Shown piece after piece: positions 24,201-31,590 of a stretch of DNA of 39,161 nt (the first letter of the stretch is position 1; each line of letters opens with the position of its first letter). The notes under the pieces were generated by a model. It searched no databases. It had not been told where the DNA came from and was given only the letters and a program-made list of their open reading frames with translations. The stretch is from Sterolibacterium sp. GTDB lineage: Bacteria > Pseudomonadota > Gammaproteobacteria > Burkholderiales > Rhodocyclaceae. A program made the position numbers and the translations under genes. The stretch spans positions 1 to 39,161 of the forward strand of contig JAHFRE010000015.1 in the NCBI GenBank assembly GCA_023258955.1. Direction: 5' to 3'.

Positions 24201-25580
24201 GACGCCGCCGCTGCTCGCCCACAGTCCGGAGCCGCCGGCAACGCTGCCGCTCTCGTTCCAGACCACCTCAGGTATGTAGGAGAGGGCCGAGGCGCCGCCG
24301 ACGCCGTTGCTGCTGCTCCAGTAGTTGCCCGACCCCTCATTGAACTGGGTGCCGCCGACGGCGACGTTGTAGGGCGTCGACGCCAGGCCGCTGACCGCCA
24401 GCCCGGTGGAGCTCGTCGTGGCCGACGGATCGTCGCAGCCCGCCGCCCCGGAATCTCCCGAAGAGACGACCACGGTGATGCCCTGCGCGACGGCTTGCGA
24501 CCAGAGGTTGTTGTAGAAGGAGCGCCCCGACGCGCCCAGATCGGACTCGCAGGAGCCGAAGCTCAAACTCATCACCGGCGCCAGGTTGTTGTTCACGATG
24601 TACTGGGCCGAAAGATCGACGCCGTCCATGCTGTTGGTCGTGGTCGACACGACGAACTTGATGGTGGCGTTGGTGGCCACGGCGCCCGACCATTCGACGT
24701 CCAGGTCCGCCTCGCCGTCTTCGTCGGCGCCCAGATCGCCCGGGTCGGTGCCATTGACGACCACGATCGGCGGATTGGCGGGCAGGCCGCGCAGGCTCCG
24801 AAACGTTGCCCAGTTGCTGCTCGAGGGATGGGTTCGGCCGACGATGGCGATGGTCTGTCCGCTGCCGTCGATCCCCGCGGCGTAGAGCGGATTGAGGTTG
24901 TAGATGGTCGCGAAATCGCCCGGCACCAGATAGTGGCTGCTGCCCGAGTTGTAGGCGGGATCAAGGCGCCGGCCCATGGCCTTCTTCGGGATGTTGTGCA
25001 GCGACACCACCCCGTCGACCAAGTCGGCCAGCGCCGCCGGAATGGACGGTTCATCGGCGTTGGCGTGCCTGAGTCTGCCGCCGATCAGGTAGTCGTTGAT
25101 CCGCGTCCGAAACGCCGACTCGACCTTGGCGACGGTGCCAGAAAAATTGATCCAGGTCCCGCCCTTGGCCACTTCATCGAGGCGGAAACCCTCGGCGGCG
25201 AGCCAATTTGCTACCGCCGCGATCTCCTCCGGCTGTCGTCCGAAGCGCGAACCGAACTCTTCCGGCGTCAGCCAGCGGTGAAAATTGCCGGACGCGGGAT
25301 CCTGCTGCTCGGCGAGCAGCCTCTCCAGCGCGGCCTGTTTCTCCGGCGCCAGGCTCAGGGAGAGGGTCATCCGCTCCATGGGCAGGGAAGGGTCAGGTGC
25401 TGCGAGCAGCGCGCTGGCTTTGGCCAGGCGATGCACGTTGCCAGGCAACACCGTTCTGGCATTGACATTGACCAGTCGCGCTGCCGCGACGGCGAGCGCG
25501 GCACTGTCTGCTGCGCCCAGGGCCGGCGCGATTGGCGCCAGCAGCGCTGCGGCAAGTATGAGACTCGATGGTGATCGCAT
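21300..25580 (-). CDS. Secreted S53 (sedolisin/kumamolisin) protease with BACON, FN3 and C-terminal repeats
   Basis: 1426 residues. Signal peptide, then a pro-kumamolisin activation domain (about 45-205) with the family pattern FHRWLTPEEF. The S53 catalytic domain (about 215-595) has Glu290 and Asp294 in GEADLDVEW, Asp376 in SSGDSG and the nucleophile Ser511 in SGTSAAAP, so the acid-type Ser-Glu-Asp machinery is complete. Downstream come three tandem BACON-like domains (602-858), a lectin-like beta-sandwich (about 866-1020, NPGFESG), an FN3 domain, a Gly/Cys bacterial repeat (SGTVTSSPAGINCGTACSG) and two copies of a GFW-N module (1207-1296, 1322-1426). It is likely secreted and substrate-tethered. 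GAGGGATC precedes the ATG. Confidence 0.92.
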   Translation of the reverse strand: MRSPSSLILAAALLAPIAPALGAADSAALAVAAARLVNVNARTVLPGNVHRLAKASALLAAPDPSLPMERMTLSLSLAPEKQAALERLLAEQQDPASGNFHRWLTPEEFGSRFGRQPEEIAAVANWLAAEGFRLDEVAKGGTWINFSGTVAKVESAFRTRINDYLIGGRLRHANADEPSIPAALADLVDGVVSLHNIPKKAMGRRLDPAYNSGSSHYLVPGDFATIYNLNPLYAAGIDGSGQTIAIVGRTHPSSSNWATFRSLRGLPANPPIVVVNGTDPGDLGADEDGEADLDVEWSGAVATNATIKFVVSTTTNSMDGVDLSAQYIVNNNLAPVMSLSFGSCESDLGASGRSFYNNLWSQAVAQGITVVVSSGDSGAAGCDDPSATTSSTGLAVSGLASTPYNVAVGGTQFNEGSGNYWSSSNGVGGASALSYIPEVVWNESGSVAGGSGLWASSGGVSQYYSKPSWQTGLGVPADGKRDIPDVALSSAGHDGYWTYSQGAVGIFSGTSAAAPAFAGIMALVVQKTGQRQGNANPRLYQLASAQYQSGGSAVFHDVSSGNNGVPGRNGYSAGAGYDLATGLGSVDANALVNNWAGGASACSYSLGSRSLSVGAGAATGNVSLTTSSGCTWTAVSNASWLSVSAGSASGSGSGSVFYAVTANTGSAARTGTLTIGGQSFTVTQASVGCSLAIAPSGQSVAVAGGSGTVSVTTSSGCTWTATSNAVWITVNSGASGSGSGTVAFTVAANTAVAARSGTMTIAGQTFTVTQAGSSCSFALSSTSQTATATGLSGTVTVTSSVGCAWTALSAAAWISVTSGASASGTGVVAYSVGANTSSSARTGTLTIAGQTFTVTQAGVGGGSTTTQVLQNPGFESGATIWTQTSTNGYSVITNDPSYASHAGSYYAWLGGYDSGTDTIKQTVTIPAGSQTALLQFWYWIDSAEVSISSAYDTMTVALYNATSGARLTTLKVYSNLDASAGWVQSPQYDLSTYAGQSVSLRFVATTDGSNPTSFLVDDVTLSTTGTPVTPTLPSAPTAVSAVAGIGSATVSFIPGSLGTGTLVGYFAGCGVDSLHLLLASGTISPITVTGLVNGSSYQCWVETRSSVGDSAWSQPSNSVSPLVTNYALAVTKRGTGSGTVTSSPAGINCGTACSGSFTSSTSVALTATPNAGSTFTGWGGACVGTAVCNVTMGSAQNVTANFVPTVLSFSAGWNMAGNGVDAPITVATTFADAGKVYSVWKWVVSGSAAGISYPTWAYYAPSQSDGGSAYAAGKGYELLTTIRAGEGFWLNAKSDFTAALPTAAALQSSTFLPAIDTPPTAGGVHALPHGWSLMATGDGPTAAQFDAAIATVQAVTPAAGKVYTNLTAIWSWDATRQRWYFWAPAMVNDGSLASYLSSKGYLDFSTMPGSAIGTLPPTAGFWVNMP
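23007..23777 (-). repeat. Three tandem BACON-like domain repeats inside the S53 protease gene
   Basis: Protein residues 602-686, 689-771 and 775-858 are three copies of one domain of about 85 residues, each beginning with a Cys (CSYSL, CSLAI, CSFAL), containing SSGCTWTA or SVGCAWTA, a W(L/I)(S/T)V strand, an ANT...AR(T/S)GT(L/M)TI block and ending FTVTQA. The copies also retain similarity at DNA level, for example a shared CTGCCGCTGCCCGAGGC in two of them, which suggests recent duplication or recombination between repeats. BACON-type domains are thought to bind carbohydrate or mucin. Confidence 0.85.
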
Positions 25581-25733
25581 GGGATCCCTCAGCGCGCAGC
25601 GCCTTCAATCTCTGTGCGTGGTGCGTGACCATCGCTGCGAGGCGCTGGCAGCGACGATCGTCGGCCCGGCCATCATACCGCAACGGCGGCGGCGCACGGC
25701 TGCTTCGACCTGCGGTAAGCTTACGCCTCCACC

Positions 25734-26588
25734 ATGCCCAGGCCGCACCACACCATGCGCACGCGCTTCCTCGCCAGGTCCTTCCTGGGGCTCGCCCTGC
25801 TCTTTCTGGCCCCCGCCTGTCTCGCCCTGACCGTCGAAGAGGTCGCCCTGATCAAGCGCGCAGCGGAGCGCGGCAGCGCCAGTGCCCAGGTGTTGCTGGC
25901 GGTCGCCTACCTGAACGGTGACGGTGGCTTGGGCAAGGACCCCACCGCCGCGGCGCGCTGGTTCGAGCAGGCGGCGATCGCCGGCAACGGCTACGCCGAG
26001 GAAAAGCTCGGCGAGCTCTACGCCCAGGGCCTGGGTGTGCCGCTCAACCCCCGCCTCGCCGCCGACTGGCACGAAAAGGCCGCCCGGCGCGGCATCGTCG
26101 CGGCGCAGCTGCAGCTGGGCAAGATGTACCGCGATGGCCAGGGCGTCGCCCGCGACCCGGCCAAGGCGCACTACTGGATAGAGCGCGCCGCGATCGAAGG
26201 CAACGCCGAAGCGCAGTTCCTGCTGGGCAATATGTACCAGGCCGGCGACGGCGTCGTCGCCAACGCCAGCGCTGCCAGATCGTGGTTCGAGAAGGCGGCC
26301 CAGCAGGGCTACGAAAGCGCCATCCAGCTGCTGCACCTGCTCGAGAGCATCGGCTATCAGCTCGAGGAGAGCTGGTATCACCGTCTGCCGGAACTGCATA
26401 AGCTGGCCGAAGACGGCGATGTCGAGGCCCAATACCAGCTGGCGCAGCGCTACGAGCTGGGTGTCGGCGGCCTGAAGAAGGACCGGCAGGCGGCGCTCGC
26501 CTGGTATCGGCGGGCGGCGGCCGGCGGGCACGCCACCGCCAAGAGAGCGCTCGAGGAGATGCAGGCGCGGCCAGAGCATGGCGACTAG
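25734..26588 (+). CDS. Exported Sel1-repeat (TPR-like) protein
   Basis: 284 residues: a signal peptide (RSFLGLALLFLAPACLAL) followed by about six Sel1-like repeats, each with the A...LG.(L/M)Y..G.GV..(D/N)...A..W...AA..G...A pattern (for example LGELYAQGLGVPLNPRLAADW and LGKMYRDGQGVARDPAKAHYW). Sel1 repeats are protein-protein interaction solenoids, often in envelope signalling or assembly, and nothing catalytic is present. A second ATG at 25755 (MRTRFLARSF) would give a shorter, cleaner signal peptide and is an equally good start. Its stop overlaps the SulP gene by 11 bases, so the two are translationally coupled and the protein may serve that transporter. It is divergent from the S53 protease gene across 153 bases in which I see no clear promoter. 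Confidence 0.85.
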   Translation: MPRPHHTMRTRFLARSFLGLALLFLAPACLALTVEEVALIKRAAERGSASAQVLLAVAYLNGDGGLGKDPTAAARWFEQAAIAGNGYAEEKLGELYAQGLGVPLNPRLAADWHEKAARRGIVAAQLQLGKMYRDGQGVARDPAKAHYWIERAAIEGNAEAQFLLGNMYQAGDGVVANASAARSWFEKAAQQGYESAIQLLHLLESIGYQLEESWYHRLPELHKLAEDGDVEAQYQLAQRYELGVGGLKKDRQAALAWYRRAAAGGHATAKRALEEMQARPEHGD

Positions 26589-28296
26589 CGGCGTCCGTCG
26601 CCTGCTGCCCTTTCTCGCTTGGCCCCGCGCCGATGGCGCCAGCCTGCGCCGCGATCTCGCCGCCGGCGTCACCGTCTCGCTGCTGGCCGTGCCCCAGTCC
26701 ATGGCCTACGCCCAACTCGCCGGCGTGCCGGCCTACTACGGCCTCTACGCCGCCTTCATACCGACCATCGTCGCCGCCCTGTTCGGTTCCTCGGCCCTGC
26801 TATCGACCGGGCCCGTGGCGATGACCTCGCTGCTCACCGCCGCCAGCGTCGGCCACATCGCGCCGCCGGGCAGCGGCCAGTTCGTCAGCTACGTCACCCT
26901 GCTCGCCCTGCTCTCCGGGCTGATCCAGATCGGGCTGGGCCTGGCCCGCGCCGGGGTGCTCCTCAACCTGCTGTCGCACCCGGTGCTGATGGGTTTCATC
27001 AACGCCGCGGCGATCATCATCGCCCTGTCGCAGATCCCGACCCTGACCGGCATCGCCGTGCCGCAGACCGAACATTTTCTCGCCGACATCGGCCAGCTGT
27101 TGTCGCGCCTGGGCGAGCTGCACCCGATGTCCCTGGCCTATGGCCTGCTCGCCATGGCCACCCTGCTCGCCTTCAAGCGCTACGCGCCGCGTCTGCCCGG
27201 GGTCCTGATCATGGTCGCCGCCCTGACCTGGATCAGCGCCGCCACGACCTTCGGCGAACACGGCGGCAAGATCGTCGGCGACATTCCCACCGGCCTGCCC
27301 AGCCTCTCCCTGCCCGCCAGCAGCTGGGCCGCGACCATGGCGCTCTTGCCCGCGGCCTTCGTCATCGCCCTGATCAGCTTCATGGAGGCGATGTCGAGCT
27401 GCAAGGTGATCGCGATCAAGACGCGCAGCCGCTGGGACGAGAACCAGGAGCTGATCGGCCAGGGGCTGGCCAAGGTGGCCGCCGCCTTCTGTCACTCGAT
27501 GCCGGTCAGCGGCTCCTTCTCGCGCTCGGCGCTCAACCTCGCCGCCGGCGGCAGGAGCGGCGTCTCGGCGCTGGTCTCCGCCGCCTTCGTGCTGCTGACC
27601 CTGCTCTTTCTCACCCCGCTGCTCTACCACCTGCCCAAGCCGGCGCTGGCGGCGATGATCGTCGTCGCCGTCGCCAATCTGATCGACGTGGGGGCACTGC
27701 GTCGCGCTTGGCGGGCGAGCCGCGACGACGGGGTCGCCGCAGCGCTGACCTTCGTCGCGACCCTGGCCTTCGCACCCAACATCCAGAACGGCATCCTCAG
27801 CGGCATGTTCTTCGCGCTGGGCGCCTTCATCTATCGGCGCATGTCGCCGCGCATCGTCGAGGTCGCGCTGCACCCGGACGGCACGCTGCGCGACGCGCGG
27901 CATTTTTCCCTGCCGCCGCTGCACGCCAAGATCGGCGCGATCCGCTGCGACGCGGCGCTGTTCTTCGCCAACGTCTCGTTCTTCGAAGAAGCGATCAGGA
28001 AGCTCGAACGCGACAAGCCCGAGCTCGAGATCATCCTGGTGGCGGCCGGCGGCATCAACCAGATCGACGCCTCCGGCGTCGAGATGCTGCGCGAACTGGT
28101 GCAACGGTTGCGCGAATGCGGCATCTCCCTGGCGTTCAGCGGTGCCAAGCGCCAGTTCAGGGAAGTCGCCGAGCGCACCGGGTTGACCGCGGCGATCGGT
28201 CGCGACAACTTCTTCGGCAGCGATGCGCTGGCGGTCGAAGCGCTGCTGACGCGGCTGCAGCCGGCAGCGGCGCGGGCCCCGCAGGGCGCAGCCTGA
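26578..28296 (+). CDS. SulP-family inorganic anion transporter with STAS domain
   Basis: 572 residues of the SLC26/SulP family: ten to fourteen membrane helices and a cytoplasmic STAS domain (about 445-560). The family signature VPQSMAYAQLAGVPAYYGLY near residue 40 is present, as are FGSSALLSTGPVAMTSLL and the NQE..GQG..K..A block before SMPVSGSFSRSA. The STAS loop contains IDASGVEML. Family members move sulfate, bicarbonate, dicarboxylates or other anions with sodium or protons, and this sequence alone does not decide which. No carbonic anhydrase gene is fused or adjacent, which would have pointed to bicarbonate. Its start overlaps the Sel1-repeat gene; it converges on the FprA-type gene with four bases between stops. 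Confidence 0.93.
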   Translation: MATSGVRRLLPFLAWPRADGASLRRDLAAGVTVSLLAVPQSMAYAQLAGVPAYYGLYAAFIPTIVAALFGSSALLSTGPVAMTSLLTAASVGHIAPPGSGQFVSYVTLLALLSGLIQIGLGLARAGVLLNLLSHPVLMGFINAAAIIIALSQIPTLTGIAVPQTEHFLADIGQLLSRLGELHPMSLAYGLLAMATLLAFKRYAPRLPGVLIMVAALTWISAATTFGEHGGKIVGDIPTGLPSLSLPASSWAATMALLPAAFVIALISFMEAMSSCKVIAIKTRSRWDENQELIGQGLAKVAAAFCHSMPVSGSFSRSALNLAAGGRSGVSALVSAAFVLLTLLFLTPLLYHLPKPALAAMIVVAVANLIDVGALRRAWRASRDDGVAAALTFVATLAFAPNIQNGILSGMFFALGAFIYRRMSPRIVEVALHPDGTLRDARHFSLPPLHAKIGAIRCDAALFFANVSFFEEAIRKLERDKPELEIILVAAGGINQIDASGVEMLRELVQRLRECGISLAFSGAKRQFREVAERTGLTAAIGRDNFFGSDALAVEALLTRLQPAAARAPQGAA

Positions 28297-28300
28297 TCGC

Positions 28301-29656
28301 TCAGCGCCGGGCCAGCGCCTCGAGCATCGCTTCGACCGCCACCACCTTGTCGCGCGGGGCGCCGCGGCGGGCGCCGCGCGCCGTCTCGATCTCGTCCAAC
28401 TGCTTCCAGTCTTCGAAGGAGACCACCTGGACACCGCGATCGCGCAGCAGGGAGACGACGGCCTCGGGTTCGGGCAGCGTCCGCGCCTCGAGGCCGACGC
28501 CGTCGGCCGCCATCAGCTCCACCACCCGGGCAGAAGCGCCCTTGTGCGTGCCGATCAGGCCCTGCGGTCCGCTCCTCGCCCAGCCGACCACGTACTCGTT
28601 GGGCAGGCGGATGCGGCTTTGCGCATCGACCACCCGGCCGTCTTCGTTGGCAATCACCAGCGCCTTCTCGTCGTAGGGCACGCCGGCGATACGCTCGGCG
28701 GCGAAGCCGATCGCCGGCAGCACCAGGCCGACCTCGAGCAGTTCCGTCTCGCCGGTGCCGCGGGCGGCGACGGAGCCGTCGGCGCGCTGCTCCAGGCGGT
28801 TCTTCTCCAGGCGCAGGGCGCGGGTGCGCCCGCTCGCGTCGCAAATGATCTCGGTCGGCGAGACCAGAAAGCGCAGGTGCAGCTTCTTTTCCTTGCTGCC
28901 CGGTCCGCGCGCCGCGAATTCGTAGAGCAGGCGCAGATTCTTGTCGGCGGGCGTCGTCCCGAGCGCAGCCAGCGGCGGGCAATCGGCCAGCGCCTGCGGA
29001 TCGAGCAGCGGATCGGCGAGTTCCAGCTCACCCATCTCTTTGAGTTCGGTGGGGGTGAACGCCGCCTGCGCCGGACCGCGCCGCCCCAGCAGGAACACCT
29101 CGCGCACCCGGCTGGCGGAGAGCGCCTCCAGGGCGTGGGCGGCGATGTCGGTCTGCGCCAGTTCGGCCGGGGTGCGCAGCAGGATGCGCGCCGCGTCGAC
29201 GGCGACGTTGCCGTTGCCCACCACCGCCACCCGCGGCACCGAGAGGTCGATCTGCACGTCTCGGTAATCGGGGTGGCCGTTGTACCAGCCGACGAACACC
29301 GAGGCCGGCGTGCAGCCGGGCGCGCCTTCGCCAGGAATGCCGAGGCGGCGGTCGCCCTCGTTGCCGACCGCGTAGACGATCTGGTGGTAGTGGCGACGCA
29401 ATTCCTCCACCGTCAGGTCCACCCCGAGGCAAACGTTGCCGAGAAAGCGGAAGTTCGGTCGCGCCGCCGTCTTGTCGAAGACGCGGGTGACCGCCTTGAT
29501 GTTCTGGTGGTCGGGCGCGACACCCGCCCTGACCAAACCGTAGGGGGTGGGCAGACGGTCGAACACATCGACCTCGATCGTCGTATCGCTGCGCTTCAAC
29601 AGCGCTTCGGCGGCGTAGAAACCGGCGGGTCCTGACCCGATGATGGCAACGCGCAA
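28301..29656 (-). CDS. FprA-type ferredoxin/adrenodoxin-NADP reductase
   Basis: 451-residue flavoprotein of the FprA/adrenodoxin-reductase type, moving electrons between NADPH and ferredoxin-like carriers. FAD is bound through GSGPAGFYAAE (residues 7-17) and NADPH through AVVGNGNVAVDAARIL, with PTPYGLVRAGVAPDHQ as the family signature and YVVGWARSGPQGLIGTHK near the C-terminus. The start is a TTG at 29656: GGAG lies six bases upstream and the first residues RVAIIGSGPAG fit the Rossmann strand without spare sequence. A promoter-like TTGGGC-N17-TAGAAT lies just upstream. It follows the diiron-like genes on the same strand after 77 bases and could supply them with electrons, though it may equally have a general role. 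Confidence 0.92.
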   Translation of the reverse strand: MRVAIIGSGPAGFYAAEALLKRSDTTIEVDVFDRLPTPYGLVRAGVAPDHQNIKAVTRVFDKTAARPNFRFLGNVCLGVDLTVEELRRHYHQIVYAVGNEGDRRLGIPGEGAPGCTPASVFVGWYNGHPDYRDVQIDLSVPRVAVVGNGNVAVDAARILLRTPAELAQTDIAAHALEALSASRVREVFLLGRRGPAQAAFTPTELKEMGELELADPLLDPQALADCPPLAALGTTPADKNLRLLYEFAARGPGSKEKKLHLRFLVSPTEIICDASGRTRALRLEKNRLEQRADGSVAARGTGETELLEVGLVLPAIGFAAERIAGVPYDEKALVIANEDGRVVDAQSRIRLPNEYVVGWARSGPQGLIGTHKGASARVVELMAADGVGLEARTLPEPEAVVSLLRDRGVQVVSFEDWKQLDEIETARGARRGAPRDKVVAVEAMLEALARR

Positions 29657-29683
29657 GGCAGACTCCTCGGAGGTTAGCCGCGC

Positions 29684-29712
29684 ATTCTAGCCGCCGCCCG
29701 AGGATTGCCCAA
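29684..29712 (-). promoter_or_regulatory. Putative sigma70 promoter of the FprA-type gene
   Basis: On the minus strand TTGGGC (29712-29707), a 17-base spacer and TAGAAT (29689-29684) precede the TTG start at 29656 by a distance giving a leader of about 22 bases. The -10 matches five of six consensus positions and the -35 three of six. It suggests the reductase can be transcribed independently of the upstream operon. Confidence 0.5.
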
Positions 29713-29733
29713 GCCAGTCCGGTTCGAATCGAC

Positions 29734-30657
29734 TCAGATTTCGCCGGTCTTGGCGTGGAAGAACTTGGGCAGGCGGATTCCCCATTCGGCCGCCATGCGC
29801 TCGCGAACGCGGCGCAGCGAGGCGATGAACACCGGCTTCTCCAGTTCCTCGACGCTGGCGCCCAGGCCCGCCTGCCAGAGGACGCGATCCGATTCGATCT
29901 GGGTGCGCGCGGCTTCGCTGTCCGGCGCCAGCCAGGCCAGCTGGTAGCCGTTCAGTTCGACCCGTTCGATCATGGTGGCCACCGCGTCCCTGACCCGATT
30001 CTTCTGCGCCGCCGTGAGCAGCGGCACCCGCGCCGCCATGAAGTACCAGCCGAAGGCGCAGTGGCGGGCCTCGTCGCGCAGGATCAGCTGATAGACGCGG
30101 TGGATGTCGGGCTGGGTGGTGAGCTTGGCCACGTGCATGAAGTTCTCGAGGATGATCTGCTCGGCCGAACAGACCAGGGAGGCCAGGGTGCATTCGACCG
30201 GCACCTCGGCGTCGAGCGCCAGACGGCGGATGCCGTGGCTGGACACCGAGCCGCTATAGGCCTGCGCCGGTGCCTCGATGTAGCCGCCGAACTTCTGCGC
30301 CAGGCGATAGCTGATCTCGGCGTGGCGCGATTCCTCCTGGCTGCGGATGGAGAAGTAGAGCCGGGTGTCGGCGTCCAACCGGTCGTGGCAGAAGCGGATC
30401 TGCAGCGCCGGACTCTCGGCGATGGCGCCGTACTCGCCCCAGGCGCGGCGGCTCCAGCGCACGCGCAGGGCCTGGCGCTGCTCGGCGCTGAAGGCCTCGC
30501 TATCCAGCGCGTCCCAGTCGATGATGGTCGCCGGGTTCCATTGGGTGGTGAGCGAGGCGCGAAACAGCTTGCCGATATCGGGATTGCGCCTGCCCAGTTC
30601 GAGCGGAAAGCGCGACTCGGGCTGCGCCAGTATGCTGTGGAAGCTCTCGGCCTGCAT
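29734..30657 (-). CDS. Ferritin-like diiron protein with a complete ligand set
   Basis: 307 residues, soluble, helical. It shows the six-ligand pattern of ferritin-like diiron oxygenases/oxidases: Glu75 (WGEY), Glu109 and His112 (EESRH), Glu171 (LENFMH), Glu196 and His199 (DEARHCAFGW). Both EARH/ESRH boxes and the spacing between them suit a carboxylate-bridged diiron centre, as in R2, AurF or bacterial multicomponent monooxygenases; the actual reaction is unknown. GGAGG stands six bases before the ATG at 30657. It lies 14 bases downstream of a paralogue (about 45 percent similar in the central helices by eye) that has lost two of these ligands, so the two may form a heterodimer. Electrons could come from the reductase encoded next. 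Confidence 0.8.
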   Translation of the reverse strand: MQAESFHSILAQPESRFPLELGRRNPDIGKLFRASLTTQWNPATIIDWDALDSEAFSAEQRQALRVRWSRRAWGEYGAIAESPALQIRFCHDRLDADTRLYFSIRSQEESRHAEISYRLAQKFGGYIEAPAQAYSGSVSSHGIRRLALDAEVPVECTLASLVCSAEQIILENFMHVAKLTTQPDIHRVYQLILRDEARHCAFGWYFMAARVPLLTAAQKNRVRDAVATMIERVELNGYQLAWLAPDSEAARTQIESDRVLWQAGLGASVEELEKPVFIASLRRVRERMAAEWGIRLPKFFHAKTGEI

Positions 30658-30671
30658 CGTCTACCTCCGGT

Positions 30672-31580
30672 CTACAACTGACCCAGGCGCGGGTGGGCCG
30701 CGACCGGCAGGGCGAGACCCAGCCGCTGCAATCTCTCGCGGGCGCTCCCCAGGTAAGCGCAAAACAGCGCCACTTCCTCGCTCGCCGTGGCCGCGCCGAG
30801 GCCGGCGGCGGCGCACAGATCCTGCGCCGCCTGCTCGGGCGAGCTGTCGATGGCGGTCGCCAGCGTCGCCACCTGATAACCGGCGAAGGCCACCTCCTTG
30901 AGCCAGGCGGCGAGCGCCGCTTCGATCGCCGCGCGTTGTGCCGCCGCCAGCGCCGGCGCGCGCGCCTCGAGGTAGCTCCAGCCGAAGTCAGCGTGGCGCG
31001 TCTTGACGACGATCGCGCGCTCGAGCAGCGCGCGCGCCAACGGCTCGCGGGCGCGGCTGAGATGGGCGCGGCACAGTTCGAGTTCCAGTCCGTCTTCGAG
31101 CGCGCAGTTGGCGGCGACGCAGCCGTCGAGCGAGGTCTCGGCAGCGAGCGCCTGGCTCGCCCGGCCGCGGTTGATCACCTGCTCCCAGGCGGGATCGGCA
31201 GGACGCTCGGCGTAGCCGCCGAGCGCCTCGGCGTAGCGGTAGTAGGCCTCGACCAGTTCGGCTTCCTCGGTGTTCTTCACGGTGAGGAAGAACTTGGCGT
31301 CGACTTCGCGATCGCGCTCGAGGCAGAAGCGCAGCAACAGCGCCGGCGTCTCCTCGATGCCCGTGTATTCGAGCCAGGCGCGCCGGCTCCAGACGCGGCG
31401 CGCGGCCTCGCGCTGCTCTGCGCTATAGGCGTCGAGCCGAGCGCCGGCCCAGTCCACGTCGTCGGCGGGAGACCAGAGGTCGAGCTTGGCTGTTTCATAG
31501 AGGCGTTCGAGCGCAGGAATCGCCGTCGCCAGATCGAGCGGGAAGCGTCGCTCGACGGGGATCGCTGTCAGGCCGTTCAT
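30672..31580 (-). CDS. Ferritin-like paralogue with a degenerate diiron site
   Basis: 302 residues, clearly homologous along its length to the next gene (for example VWSRRAWLEY against RWSRRAWGEY and RHADFGWSYLEAR against RHCAFGWYFMAAR). Aligned on these anchors the ligands read Glu71 kept, Glu106 kept, His replaced by Leu109, Glu168 kept, Glu replaced by Lys193, His196 kept. Two of six ligands are therefore lost, one from each metal-binding helix pair, and the Lys would repel metal. It is probably a catalytically silent partner or structural subunit, as R2-prime is in yeast ribonucleotide reductase; this is inference. The ATG at 31580 follows the rhodanese stop by 10 bases, and the gene is intact, so it is not decaying. 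Confidence 0.78.
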   Translation of the reverse strand: MNGLTAIPVERRFPLDLATAIPALERLYETAKLDLWSPADDVDWAGARLDAYSAEQREAARRVWSRRAWLEYTGIEETPALLLRFCLERDREVDAKFFLTVKNTEEAELVEAYYRYAEALGGYAERPADPAWEQVINRGRASQALAAETSLDGCVAANCALEDGLELELCRAHLSRAREPLARALLERAIVVKTRHADFGWSYLEARAPALAAAQRAAIEAALAAWLKEVAFAGYQVATLATAIDSSPEQAAQDLCAAAGLGAATASEEVALFCAYLGSARERLQRLGLALPVAAHPRLGQL

Positions 31581-31590
31581 GCGCCCGCCC

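Noticed and set aside
26619-28676. 685-codon plus-strand frame overlapping the SulP gene and running into the reductase gene
   Set aside because: Out-of-frame shadow of SulP with Arg/Pro-rich sequence, crossing a gene boundary.
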